Both the position numbers and the translations under genes were made by a program. The notes below the pieces were generated by a model, which saw only the letters and a program-made list of their open reading frames with translations, did no database searches and was not told the origin of the DNA. DNA of 8,276 nucleotides from an uncultured Oscillibacter sp. (GTDB taxonomy: Bacteria; Bacillota; Clostridia; Oscillospirales; Oscillospiraceae): NCBI RefSeq assembly GCF_910587525.1, contig NZ_CAJULS010000105.1, positions 1-8,276 on the forward strand, read 5' to 3'. Shown here piece by piece: positions 1 through 6,298 of this stretch (the stretch's first letter is position 1; each line of letters starts with the position of its first letter).

Positions 1-1837
1 CGAAAATGAGCTGCTTGCTGTCCCCAGCCTCCAGCCAAATGGTTTGGGTGGGTTCGTCGCTGACGACATAGGGGTCCGGGACGGAAATTTCCGTAACCTC
101 GTAGGAATCCACGGGGATGCCGGTCAACGTGGCGGTTCCGTCCGGCCCGGTAGTCACGTCATAGTGAAAGCCGTAATGGATGCCGCGAATTTCAAAGTTG
201 GTGTTGGGGATCACGTCTCCGGTCTTGGCGTCCCGCTTCAAGATCGTGAGGTTTGGGAGCTTCTTGTCGGAGGCGGTGACAGTGACGGTGCCGCCCCCGT
301 TGACGGTGGCCTGATCCACATGGGCGATGACCGGCTCGGTGAGCTTAGCCCAGGGGGCCGGGACGGAGACCTCCACAAAGGCGTACATTCCCTCGGTCAC
401 GTCCGTCACCGTGATGGAGCCGTCCGCCTTGGTTTCCTCCGTGCCGACGATCTGGCCGTCCTTGATGATATTGAATACAGCGCCGGGGAGGGGATTGCCG
501 CTGTCATCCAGCTTCACCAGCCGGACCTTCACCTTGGCGTCATTCTCGAAGATCAGGGAAACGTCCGACTTGCCGTCCCAAACGAAAGTCTGCTTCACCT
601 TATCCTGATCCGGGCTTTTGGTATAGCCCTCCGGGGGCGTCATTTCCTCGGCGGTATAGCTGCCGATGGGCATGGTGTCCCAGGGGATGTCTGTGATATA
701 GCCGCCCTCCCGGGTCATAAAGGTGCCGGAGAAGTTGTTGTCCACGCCGGTGATCTTGATAATGGCCCCGGCAAGTCCCTTGGTGGGGTCGTCCGCGTCC
801 ACCTTGCGGATGCTGCCCTCACTGGTAATGGTGGGGGTGTCCCGGAATGTGACGGTCACGGTGTTGTTCCCGTTGCCGGGGAGAACGACATACTCCGGTC
901 CTGCGTTGTCAATCTCATATCCGGCGGGCGGATTCGTTTCCGTCACGGCGTAAGTTCCGGGGGTCAGGTTTTCCAGAGTGGCCGTTCCGTCCTTCCCGGT
1001 CGTCACGTCTTTGGAAAAGGAGCCGCTTTCCGATTCAATGTGGAACTGCGCCCCGGCAAGGCCCTTGCTTGGATTGGTGGAATCCACCTTTTTGACGATC
1101 AGGGTATAGCTATCCTCCGTGGTGACTTCCAGCTCCCCCAGGATGATCTTCTGGACACCGCTTGCAGGGTGTGCGCTGGAGCCCGCGCCGGTGAAGCCGT
1201 ACTCATAGGCCGTACACTGGCCCCATACGCCCCGCTGTCCCAGGTCGAGAATATACTGCGCCCTGGAGCGGAAGGAGGAACCGTCCTTTTCCTCGTCAAT
1301 GCTGGTGTAGTGGGCGCCCTCCAGGGAGTTGAATACTGCCATCAGCTCCTCGGCGCAAGCGACAACCGGGTCGCTCATGCTGCCCTGCTGATAGCGCCAG
1401 ATGACCGCCTGTACCCAGGCGTTCATGTACCAGGTATAGCCGGCGCTCCAAATGTTGTCTACACCCAGGGCCTTTGCCTCGTCCGTAAAGACGCCGGTGG
1501 AGTGGGCGTAGTAGTAGGCCATCATGGTCAGGACGGTGGGATCGGAGATGGGGGTCTTGTTCCCCCAGGTCTGGCCGATCAGGGAACTCCCCATTCCGCC
1601 GCCCTTCGTGCCGCAGAAGCCCACAGAGGTTTTATTCCCGCCGGAGAAATACATCTCGTGGAGGGAACAGCGGCCCAGGGCGGCGGATTCGTAGGATACG
1701 CCGGACATGCCGAACCGCTCCAGCTTGATCGTGTCGCTGGCGGCCAGGGCCGTTGCCGGGAGCAGGCCCAGGACGCAGACCAGCGCCAGCAGCAGCGCCG
1801 TCACGCGGGTCCGCAGGGGATGGTTCATTTTCTTCAT
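1..1837 (-). CDS. Large secreted adhesin/pilin-like protein: thioester-type domain plus Cna-B (SpaA-like) repeats, partial
   Basis: This is the N-terminal 612 residues of a protein that runs off the left edge. The start ATG at 1837 follows an AAAGGAA ribosome binding site and begins a signal peptide of about 29 residues (MKKMNHPL, then a Leu/Ala core ending ATALA). Residues about 40-215 resemble a TQXA/thioester domain: Cys75 lies in the context VGFCGT and Gln143 in WVQAVIW, the pair that forms an internal Cys-Gln thioester in streptococcal adhesins. At least four Cna-B/SpaA-like beta domains follow, starting near residues 235, 340, 435 and 528. They carry the usual hallmarks: a Lys in the first strand (LIVKKVD, SIRKVD, VRLVKLD, LTILKRD), a DG-T-A turn, and a conserved Glu before a Pro/Tyr segment (VTETNPPAGY). 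The C-terminus with any sorting signal is outside the window. The nearby class D sortase is the likely partner. Host or cell binding is inferred. The domain order is clear; thioester formation is less certain. Confidence 0.88.
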   Translation of the reverse strand, partial: MKKMNHPLRTRVTALLLALVCVLGLLPATALAASDTIKLERFGMSGVSYESAALGRCSLHEMYFSGGNKTSVGFCGTKGGGMGSSLIGQTWGNKTPISDPTVLTMMAYYYAHSTGVFTDEAKALGVDNIWSAGYTWYMNAWVQAVIWRYQQGSMSDPVVACAEELMAVFNSLEGAHYTSIDEEKDGSSFRSRAQYILDLGQRGVWGQCTAYEYGFTGAGSSAHPASGVQKIILGELEVTTEDSYTLIVKKVDSTNPSKGLAGAQFHIESESGSFSKDVTTGKDGTATLENLTPGTYAVTETNPPAGYEIDNAGPEYVVLPGNGNNTVTVTFRDTPTITSEGSIRKVDADDPTKGLAGAIIKITGVDNNFSGTFMTREGGYITDIPWDTMPIGSYTAEEMTPPEGYTKSPDQDKVKQTFVWDGKSDVSLIFENDAKVKVRLVKLDDSGNPLPGAVFNIIKDGQIVGTEETKADGSITVTDVTEGMYAFVEVSVPAPWAKLTEPVIAHVDQATVNGGGTVTVTASDKKLPNLTILKRDAKTGDVIPNTNFEIRGIHYGFHYDVTTGPDGTATLTGIPVDSYEVTEISVPDPYVVSDEPTQTIWLEAGDSKQLIF

Positions 1838-1875
1838 AAACCGTTTCCTTTCTTAATTTGATTTCAAAAAAGAAA

Positions 1876-1896
1876 TGCGTCTCACCGTGAGACGCA
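1876..1896. promoter_or_regulatory. Palindrome copy A (core TCTCAC-C-GTGAGA), upstream of adhesin gene
   Basis: A perfect inverted repeat with 10-bp arms (TGCGTCTCAC and its complement) around a single central C at 1886. It lies between the intrinsic terminator behind the CAP gene and the adhesin start codon, about 49 bp upstream of that ATG. It belongs to a family of five copies in this window. An operator for a dimeric regulator, or a dispersed palindromic repeat, are the main options. I saw no convincing sigma-A promoter between it and the gene. Confidence 0.7.
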
Positions 1897-1906
1897 AAAG
1901 GGAATG

Positions 1907-1939
1907 GAAAAGCCCTCCCAGCTTTTTGCCGGGAGGGCT
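1907..1939 (-). terminator. Intrinsic terminator behind the CAP-domain gene
   Basis: On the minus strand a 12-bp GC-rich stem (AGCCCTCCCGGC pairing with GCTGGGAGGGCT, with one G-T wobble) encloses an AAAAA loop and is followed by a short T run. It begins 18 bp after the stop codon of the CAP-domain gene. The adhesin gene therefore needs readthrough or a promoter within the roughly 70 bp left before its start. Confidence 0.9.
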
Positions 1940-1956
1940 GCGAAGGGATTGGGCAT

Positions 1957-2649
1957 TTACGCGTAGGGGTTGACCCCGTTGGAGTTTCCCGCGAACATGT
2001 AGCAGTAGGTCACATCGTCCCGGAGCATGACGCCCACGCCGATACCGTCATAGCGTTCCGCGATCATGGTCTGGAAATGCCCGGGCGAATACCTCCAATG
2101 GGAGACTGCCGTCTGCGCAATGTCCGTATTGCAGTTGTATGTGAACACCGTGAGATTGCTTCCAATGCCGTGGGAATAGCCGTGCCGCAGGGCGGATTCA
2201 TTCTCATATTGAACATCATGGGACCTGAACCCCTGCTGGGCGCAGTCCTGGGCGGCGGCCATGAGCGCCGTGCTGACTGCCAGCTCTGCCACGCCATTCT
2301 CCCGGCGTACCTGATTGATCAGGCGGATCATTTCCTGGCGGACCTCTGTCAGATCATCCGTGAATTCTGCGGGCTTGGCCGGGGCCTCGCCGGTATAGGG
2401 GGCCTTGCTGTCCACCTGGACGCCGCCCTGGAAATAGACGTTGAAGCCTACGGCCTTCCCAATGTCCCGGAGCTTCACATAGTTATTGCCCAGAATGTTG
2501 TAAGCCGTCATCTGCACCTGCTGGCCGTCCACGAAGATGGGGGACCATGCGGGCTCTGCCGCAATCCCGGCGGCTACGGCGGAGACCCCGCCGAACAGCG
2601 CCGCCCCAGTAAGAACACCCAGAATGAATTGCAGAAACTTTCCCTTCAT
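1957..2649 (-). CDS. Secreted CAP-domain (SCP-like) protein with N-terminal stalk domain
   Basis: A 230-residue secreted protein. The ATG at 2649 is preceded by a strong AGGAGGT ribosome binding site. Residues 1-31 form a signal peptide or N-terminal anchor. Residues about 36-75 (FVDGQQVQMTAYNI, NNYVKLRDIGKAVGF) match the copper-amine-oxidase-N-like stalk domain often found ahead of CAP domains in Clostridia. Residues about 100-222 form a CAP domain: the helix IRLINQVRRENG, His144 in SHDV, WRYSPGHFQTMI with His191, and YDGIGVGV. CAP proteins (PF00188) are extracellular and varied in role; no enzymatic activity can be assigned here. The gene has its own sigma-A promoter and a strong terminator, so it can be made independently of the sortase gene upstream. 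A role at the cell surface during mating or colonisation is only inferred from context. Confidence 0.9.
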   Translation of the reverse strand: MKGKFLQFILGVLTGAALFGGVSAVAAGIAAEPAWSPIFVDGQQVQMTAYNILGNNYVKLRDIGKAVGFNVYFQGGVQVDSKAPYTGEAPAKPAEFTDDLTEVRQEMIRLINQVRRENGVAELAVSTALMAAAQDCAQQGFRSHDVQYENESALRHGYSHGIGSNLTVFTYNCNTDIAQTAVSHWRYSPGHFQTMIAERYDGIGVGVMLRDDVTYCYMFAGNSNGVNPYA

Positions 2650-2693
2650 TTTTAGATACCTCCTGTTGGTTTTTAGTGGGTTTCCTCACTAAT

Positions 2694-2722
2694 ATTGTAC
2701 CAAAAATGTGGAAAAGCGTCAA
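2694..2722 (-). promoter_or_regulatory. Sigma-A type promoter for the CAP-domain gene
   Basis: The minus strand carries TTGACG (2722-2717), a 17-bp spacer and TACAAT (2699-2694), a near-consensus housekeeping promoter 45 bp upstream of the CAP gene start codon. Transcription should begin near 2687. A 6-bp inverted repeat (TTAGTG/CACTAA, 2673-2692) covers the predicted start and could be an operator or a short 5' hairpin. Palindrome copy B is centred about 62 bp upstream of the predicted start, a common activator position. Confidence 0.85.
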
Positions 2723-2758
2723 AAATCCACCTGTCAAATGAATCTCACGGTGGGATTT
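2720..2758 (-). terminator. Probable weak intrinsic terminator behind the sortase gene
   Basis: Minus-strand arms AAATCCCACC (2758-2749) and GGTGGATTT (2731-2723) pair over nine bases with one bulged C, enclose a 17-nt loop, and run into TTTTT. It begins a few bases after the sortase stop codon. The large loop and bulge make it weaker than the other terminators here. It overlaps both palindrome copy B and the -35 box of the next promoter. Confidence 0.45.
2741..2757. promoter_or_regulatory. Palindrome copy B (TCTCAC-G-GTGGGA), upstream of CAP gene promoter
   Basis: An 8-bp-arm inverted repeat with one T-G mismatch around a central G at 2749. It shares its core and the tail GGGATTTATTTTT with the copy at 7946 in front of mobC. 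It lies between the sortase stop codon and the -35 box of the CAP gene promoter. One arm also forms the 5' arm of the predicted sortase terminator, so binding or folding here could affect termination as well as initiation. Confidence 0.6.
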
Positions 2759-2762
2759 ATTT

Positions 2763-3599
2763 TTACGTTTCGACCGCCCGGACGCACCAGCGGTATTCTC
2801 TCTGATCCCGGACGCAGGTAAACAGGGTGATGCAGTTGTCAGAGGTGGATTCCAGCATGGAGTTGTCCGTTTCGCTGATCTTGGAAACACTGGTGACGGA
2901 GTATGTCCGGGTCCCCTCCTTGGTCGTCAGGGTGATCCGATCCCCGCTCTCCAGGGTGTGTATCTCCCCGAAGTAGCTGTTGGCCCCCCGGTTATGGGCC
3001 GCGAGGGAGACGTTGCCATTCCAGATGCTGGTGTTGGTGAAGTGGCCCGCTCCCTTTTTCAGCGTGGCGCTGCCGGTGCCCTGGTAGATGTTCACTGTCA
3101 AGTCAATGGCCGGGATTTTCAGCGTTCCCAGACTGCCGTTGCTGTAATAGCTGTCCTCGGTCACTTCCGTATAGCCTCCGCTGGTGCTGGCAGTCCCACT
3201 GCCGGAGCTGGACGCGGCAAAGGTGGGCGGGGTGCTGGAGACAGATCCCACGGGTCCCGGCAGGACCACGGCCCCGCCGGAGGTGTTAGACCCGCCAGCG
3301 GAGGCCATGAGGGAAGGACTGTTCAGCGGCCCGCCCGCCGCAAGGTTGGGCGTCAGGAACTCACCGGAGTTGGGGAGATAGCTGGTCGGCGTCCCAAAGC
3401 CGGGCGGGATCAAGGCGCTGTTCTTGCTCTTGTCCGTGTTGGGGTCCTCCCGCTCCCGGATGGTATCACCGGCGCTGGTAGGCATCCCGAAATCCCCGGT
3501 AGAGGGGCTGTCAAAGGTATATTCCAGAGCACTTGCGGAAATAGAAAGAGCCGCCAGCAGACAGCAGGCGGCCAGCAGCGTGATCAAGCGTTTCTTCAT
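2763..3599 (-). CDS. Class D-type sortase with long disordered N-terminal linker
   Basis: A 278-residue sortase, which cleaves a sorting signal and joins surface proteins to cell wall or to each other by a transpeptidase reaction outside the membrane. Residues 1-24 are a signal peptide or N-terminal anchor. Residues about 26-155 are low-complexity Gly/Ser/Pro/Thr, much longer than in a minimal sortase. The catalytic domain covers about 156-278: GTLKIPAIDL, His202 in LAAHNRG, Cys262 in TLFTCV (the class D TLxTC motif), and probable catalytic Arg270 in YRWCVRA. All three catalytic residues appear present. Its ATG overlaps the stop codon of the anchored surface protein upstream by one base (TAATG), so the two are translationally coupled. 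Likely substrates are the adhesin starting at 1837 or others outside the window. The enzyme class is firm; the substrate is inferred. Confidence 0.93.
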   Translation of the reverse strand: MKKRLITLLAACCLLAALSISASALEYTFDSPSTGDFGMPTSAGDTIREREDPNTDKSKNSALIPPGFGTPTSYLPNSGEFLTPNLAAGGPLNSPSLMASAGGSNTSGGAVVLPGPVGSVSSTPPTFAASSSGSGTASTSGGYTEVTEDSYYSNGSLGTLKIPAIDLTVNIYQGTGSATLKKGAGHFTNTSIWNGNVSLAAHNRGANSYFGEIHTLESGDRITLTTKEGTRTYSVTSVSKISETDNSMLESTSDNCITLFTCVRDQREYRWCVRAVET

Positions 3600-4525
3600 T
3601 ACACATACCCCCGTTTCTTATTCTTGTAGTATTTTGTGAGCTTCCAGCCCCCAAAGCCAGCAGCCCCCAGCAGCGCGGCCAGGGGGATCAGCAGGACGGC
3701 CTTACCCGCGCCGCCGCTCTCCGTCAGCTCCGCCCCGCCGGTCCCGGCGTCATCCTTCCCGATTTGCGTCTCACCGTGAGACGCAAAAACGGCGGTGTAG
3801 ATCACGCTGTCGCTGCGGGTCCGGGTGACTTCTCCCTTGTACTCCACGGTCACATTGTACCCGGTGGCGTACTTCCCCGTGGCGGTGCCGGAGTAGGTAG
3901 CGGAGGCGTTGTAGTACCCTCCGGCCTCCTGCCACTGCACGTCCGCCAGGGTCAGGGTCCGTCCGCCGTCCGAAATCGTCTTGGGGATCAGAGACGCATC
4001 GGCGTCGGAGAGATTGGGATAACTCCGGGCGGCGGTGACGGTGCGGGAGCTGGTCTTGTAACCCGCCGCCTCTACTTTGATGCCGGGGTAATCCGGGGCA
4101 AGGACGCCGGAATAGCCGTCCTCGGTGGTGACTTCCAAGGCGGGCTCCAACTGCTGGATGATCTCCGTCATGTTGTCCGTGGAGCTCTCCACCGTGACGA
4201 CCTCGATGTGTTCTTTGCTGTCTGTCTCGCTTTGATCGTTTTTCAGCACGTCCAGCAGGGTATATGTCCTGCCCTCCCGCTGAAAGTCCCCGGTGGGGAT
4301 GGCGGCGGGGTCGTCCCGGCGGGTCAGATAGTAGACCTTCTCGATCCGGTGGACGCCGTTTTCCTCGGTCTCCCGGACCTCGGCGGGATAAACAGAGGAA
4401 GGGGCGGGAATGGCCGTAACCGCTGTTTCGTTCTCCGGTTCAGCGGCCAGGGCCGCGGGACACAAGGCCAGCGCCAGGACCAGCGCGGCCAGGGCGGGTG
4501 CAAAGTGCCTCCAGGTTCGTTTCAT
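3599..4525 (-). CDS. Secreted, C-terminally membrane-anchored surface protein of unknown function
   Basis: I do not recognise a named family. The chosen ATG at 4525 follows a strong TTGGAGG ribosome binding site and starts a signal peptide (residues 1-28, ending ALA-AEP). The longer open frame upstream would run through the terminator and inverted-repeat region and is not credible. The 308-residue product has two related segments, FQREGRTYTLLDV (81-93) and ISDGGRTLTLADV (184-196), suggesting duplicated extracellular beta domains. A Gly/Glu-rich linker (about 255-274) leads to a transmembrane helix (about 275-293) and a basic tail (KYYKNKKRGYV). No LPxTG-like motif is visible, so anchoring is probably by the membrane helix alone. 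Residues 247-254 (FASHGETQ) are encoded by a perfect copy of the dispersed palindrome. The gene is coupled to the sortase and follows a terminator, so it probably opens the surface operon. Confidence 0.85.
   Translation of the reverse strand: MKRTWRHFAPALAALVLALALCPAALAAEPENETAVTAIPAPSSVYPAEVRETEENGVHRIEKVYYLTRRDDPAAIPTGDFQREGRTYTLLDVLKNDQSETDSKEHIEVVTVESSTDNMTEIIQQLEPALEVTTEDGYSGVLAPDYPGIKVEAAGYKTSSRTVTAARSYPNLSDADASLIPKTISDGGRTLTLADVQWQEAGGYYNASATYSGTATGKYATGYNVTVEYKGEVTRTRSDSVIYTAVFASHGETQIGKDDAGTGGAELTESGGAGKAVLLIPLAALLGAAGFGGWKLTKYYKNKKRGYV
3763..3787. repeat. Palindrome copy C, perfect 25 bp, inside the surface-protein coding sequence
   Basis: The longest copy of the family: 12-bp arms TTTGCGTCTCAC and the exact complement around a central C at 3775. 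It lies in frame in the coding sequence of the anchored surface protein (encoding FASHGETQ), just before its linker and transmembrane helix, and 176 bp upstream of the sortase start codon. It may be an internal operator or an inserted repeat that has become coding. Confidence 0.75.
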
Positions 4526-4610
4526 TCGCAAAACCTCCAATTTTAATTCAGGGTAGGCCAGGGGGACCGTTGGTCCTCCCGGCCGGAAGGGGAAAAACCG
4601 CTTCCCAGGA

Positions 4611-4638
4611 TAGCAAAAGCCGCCTCCTGGCGGCTTTT
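4611..4638 (-). terminator. Intrinsic terminator between transfer and surface blocks
   Basis: On the minus strand AAAAGCCGCC and GGCGGCTTTT form a perfect 10-bp stem with a 4-nt loop; the T run forms part of the arm and is followed by GCT. The flanking A run means it could work in both directions. It directly follows the 158-bp inverted-repeat structure and separates the transfer genes from the surface operon. Confidence 0.8.
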
Positions 4639-4639
4639 G

Positions 4640-4797
4640 GGGTGTGTTCCCCTTGATTGCCGAAAACGCCGGCGGGCGCTGTCTGTCAAGGCCCGGCCAG
4701 TCCTCAGACTGGCCGGCTCGCGGGCGATTGCGCCAGCAATCGTCCGGCCTTGACTGACAGGGACCGGCGGCGTACCCTCCCAGGGGGGAACACACCC
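4640..4797. repeat. 158-bp multibranched inverted-repeat structure (candidate structured RNA or MITE-like element)
   Basis: The outer ends are perfect 13-bp inverted repeats (GGGTGTGTTCCCC at 4640-4652, complement at 4785-4797). Inside, 4666-4693 pairs with 4746-4773 at 24 of 28 positions. Between these lie two hairpins: 4693-4716 (10-bp perfect stem, loop CTCA) and 4721-4746 (about 11 bp with one G-T, loop GCCA). Together they give a cloverleaf-like fold. The region is non-coding, lying between the LtrC-like stop codon and the surface operon. On the minus strand it ends two bases before the intrinsic terminator, as expected for a terminated small RNA or a 3' UTR element. I found no clear target-site duplication and no convincing promoter. 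Confidence 0.7.
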
Positions 4798-4810
4798 GAA
4801 TATTGCAGCC

Positions 4811-5689
4811 TTATCTTCTGCCGTACTGGCGGGACGTTTTCCGCTCCTGCTGGCGGGGATTCAGCTTCTGATCCAGGCCGTCTCCAATCTTCCGGGCCGT
4901 TCCCCGGAGCTGTTCCAGAGCCTCCCCGCGGTTGACTGCGGGATAGCCGTCATAGAGGATGTTCACATACTTGGCGTCCGGGGGGCTGCACTCCACGCCA
5001 AACCGGCGGCATACCATGTAGCCCACGCTCTCGGCGTCCAGCTTGTAAAGCTCCCGCTTGTAGCCCTTGTTGTACCCCCGCTCATGGGCGCGGGCATAGG
5101 CGATCTCCGTTGCCAGGGCCGCAAACACCGCCGACGGCTTCTGATCCGGGTTGATGTAGATGGTGTAGCTGGCCTCGTCATAGAAGGCCGGGGAGGAAAT
5201 CTCCTTGTCCTCCGCCAGCGCCACGGGGGACTGGTCCATGAGGGCGGTTAAAGCCGCCATCATCCGGGGGCTTTTGTCCGTGAGGACTTCCGCTTCCCGC
5301 AGGGGCCTGCCGCTGGTCTGGCTCACATCGTAGTAGTAACCCATGAAGTAGCCCCGGCGCTTGGGGTCCCTGGGGGGAAGGTACACCTTCGCGCCGTTGT
5401 TCATGGCCTCGTCCAGAACGTAGCGGCCCTGGTCATGCCAGAAATCCGTGGTGCCGATCCTGGTGGCCTCCGGCATCTGGACTATGGTCAACGCCACGTT
5501 GCCCACGCTGCACCGGATGTTGTCTGCCTGCAAGGCAAGGTACTGCCGGTAGCGGTCCGGCTTGGTGGTGATCTCCTCCAGGGCCCCATCCCGCATGTAA
5601 GAAAGGCTCTCCCGTTCGGCCCGAAGCTCTGTCACTCTGGCCTCGTCCCGGGCGGTCTTGCCCTTGAGAATTTCGCTGATACTCGGCAT
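4811..5689 (-). CDS. LtrC/ArdC-like conjugation-associated protein with degenerate metallopeptidase motif
   Basis: A 292-residue soluble protein. The ATG at 5689 is chosen because AGGAGG lies 10 bp upstream; the ATG at 5698 would be only one base from it. Residues about 45-105 resemble the ArdC N-terminal ssDNA-binding domain (YRQYL, NVALTIVQMPEATRIGTTDF, W..QGRYV, and KVYLPPRD). Residues about 185-235 match the C-terminal zinc-peptidase-like domain, but the expected HExxH is TEIAY (194-198). The downstream acidic position is kept (KLDAESVGYMVCRRFGVE, Glu220). ArdC proteins can protect incoming single-stranded DNA, and LtrC-type proteins occur in Gram-positive conjugative plasmids. Here DNA binding is plausible and zinc peptidase activity unlikely. 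The gene starts 23 bp after the pcfB stop codon and probably shares its transcript. The tail is basic and polar. Family assignment is from motif resemblance only. Confidence 0.72.
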   Translation of the reverse strand: MPSISEILKGKTARDEARVTELRAERESLSYMRDGALEEITTKPDRYRQYLALQADNIRCSVGNVALTIVQMPEATRIGTTDFWHDQGRYVLDEAMNNGAKVYLPPRDPKRRGYFMGYYYDVSQTSGRPLREAEVLTDKSPRMMAALTALMDQSPVALAEDKEISSPAFYDEASYTIYINPDQKPSAVFAALATEIAYARAHERGYNKGYKRELYKLDAESVGYMVCRRFGVECSPPDAKYVNILYDGYPAVNRGEALEQLRGTARKIGDGLDQKLNPRQQERKTSRQYGRR

Positions 5690-5712
5690 AAAAATCATTC
5701 CTCCTTTTTGGG

Positions 5713-6294
5713 TTATCGTGTTTTGTCTCTGATCTTTTCCCTGGAACGGCTCTCCGCCATAGCCCGCAGCCCCTCCAGCCTCGCCCGCACGGATTCCTTC
5801 ATCTCAATATCCGGCCCGGTCGTCTGGGAGGGATTCAAGCCACTCCCGCGCTCGGGCGAGGACCTCTCTTGTGGAGCAGGGGCTTTCGCTTTTTTTGGCG
5901 GTTCGCCCTCCTGGGTCTGCTGGGGAACGGGATAGCCCAGGGCGATCATGACGGCGTTGAGCTGGGCGGCGTAGTTCTGGTTGGAAACTACATTGATCAT
6001 GCCGCTCTCGTTCCCTTTTTTCTGGGCGAAAAAGTACAGGATGCCGTACTCCTTCGCCAGCTTCTTGAACTTCCGCATATCCTCCTTTTTCAAGGGAATG
6101 ACCTCGGCGGGAACCGGGTCGCGGGCCAGCCGCTTGGCGGTGGTCTTGCCGATGACCTTGTTATCCTGGCGCTGCAAGGCCAGCAGCAGCGCCGCCACAT
6201 TTTTCAAACCGGCTCCCGCCAGCTTCACGGCGCTCTCTGTCGCCTGGATTCCCTCCTTGACCACCAGATCGGCGGCCTCGGCGCTTACGTCCAT
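5713..6294 (-). CDS. pcfB: PcfB-family (DUF3801) relaxosome adaptor protein
   Basis: A 193-residue cytoplasmic protein. The ATG at 6294 is preceded by AAAGGAAG inside the end of the relaxase gene and lies 4 bp after the relaxase stop codon. A longer in-frame start at 6405 would overlap the relaxase by over 100 bp and give a basic, unrelated leader, so it was rejected. Residues about 1-125 match the PcfB/DUF3801 pattern: an N-terminal Ala-rich helical segment, GKTTAKRLARD (49-59), then DMRKFKKLAKEYGILYFFAQKK (72-93) in two segments, and a closing short beta/helix part. Residues 126-193 are a Pro/Glu/Lys-rich, probably disordered tail. In the enterococcal pCF10 system PcfB helps load the relaxase complex onto the PcfC coupling protein. 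The position directly after the relaxase fits the same role here. The coupling protein is not in the window. Confidence 0.85.
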   Translation of the reverse strand: MDVSAEAADLVVKEGIQATESAVKLAGAGLKNVAALLLALQRQDNKVIGKTTAKRLARDPVPAEVIPLKKEDMRKFKKLAKEYGILYFFAQKKGNESGMINVVSNQNYAAQLNAVMIALGYPVPQQTQEGEPPKKAKAPAPQERSSPERGSGLNPSQTTGPDIEMKESVRARLEGLRAMAESRSREKIRDKTR

Positions 6295-6298
6295 TCGC

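Noticed and set aside
44..1861. A 605-codon open frame on the plus strand.
   Set aside because: It is antisense to the adhesin gene, which has a signal peptide, a ribosome binding site and recognisable domains. The plus-strand product is Gly/Val/His-rich with no domain, a usual GC-rich shadow.
2145..2156. A sixth possible palindrome copy (CACCGTGAGA) inside the CAP gene.
   Set aside because: Only one half and the centre match; the other arm does not pair, so chance in coding sequence is more likely.
2077..2655. A 192-codon plus-strand open frame opposite the CAP gene.
   Set aside because: It is a shadow of a well-supported secreted protein that has its own promoter, ribosome binding site and terminator.
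3800..3850. LPxTG-like sorting motif near the C-terminus of the anchored surface protein.
   Set aside because: No LPxT-type sequence precedes the transmembrane helix; the nearest stretch (ELTESGG) does not fit.
4526..4795. N-terminal extension of the anchored surface protein to a start at 4795.
   Set aside because: It would translate through the intrinsic terminator and inverted repeat and bury the signal peptide; the ATG at 4525 has a strong ribosome binding site directly before a classic signal peptide.
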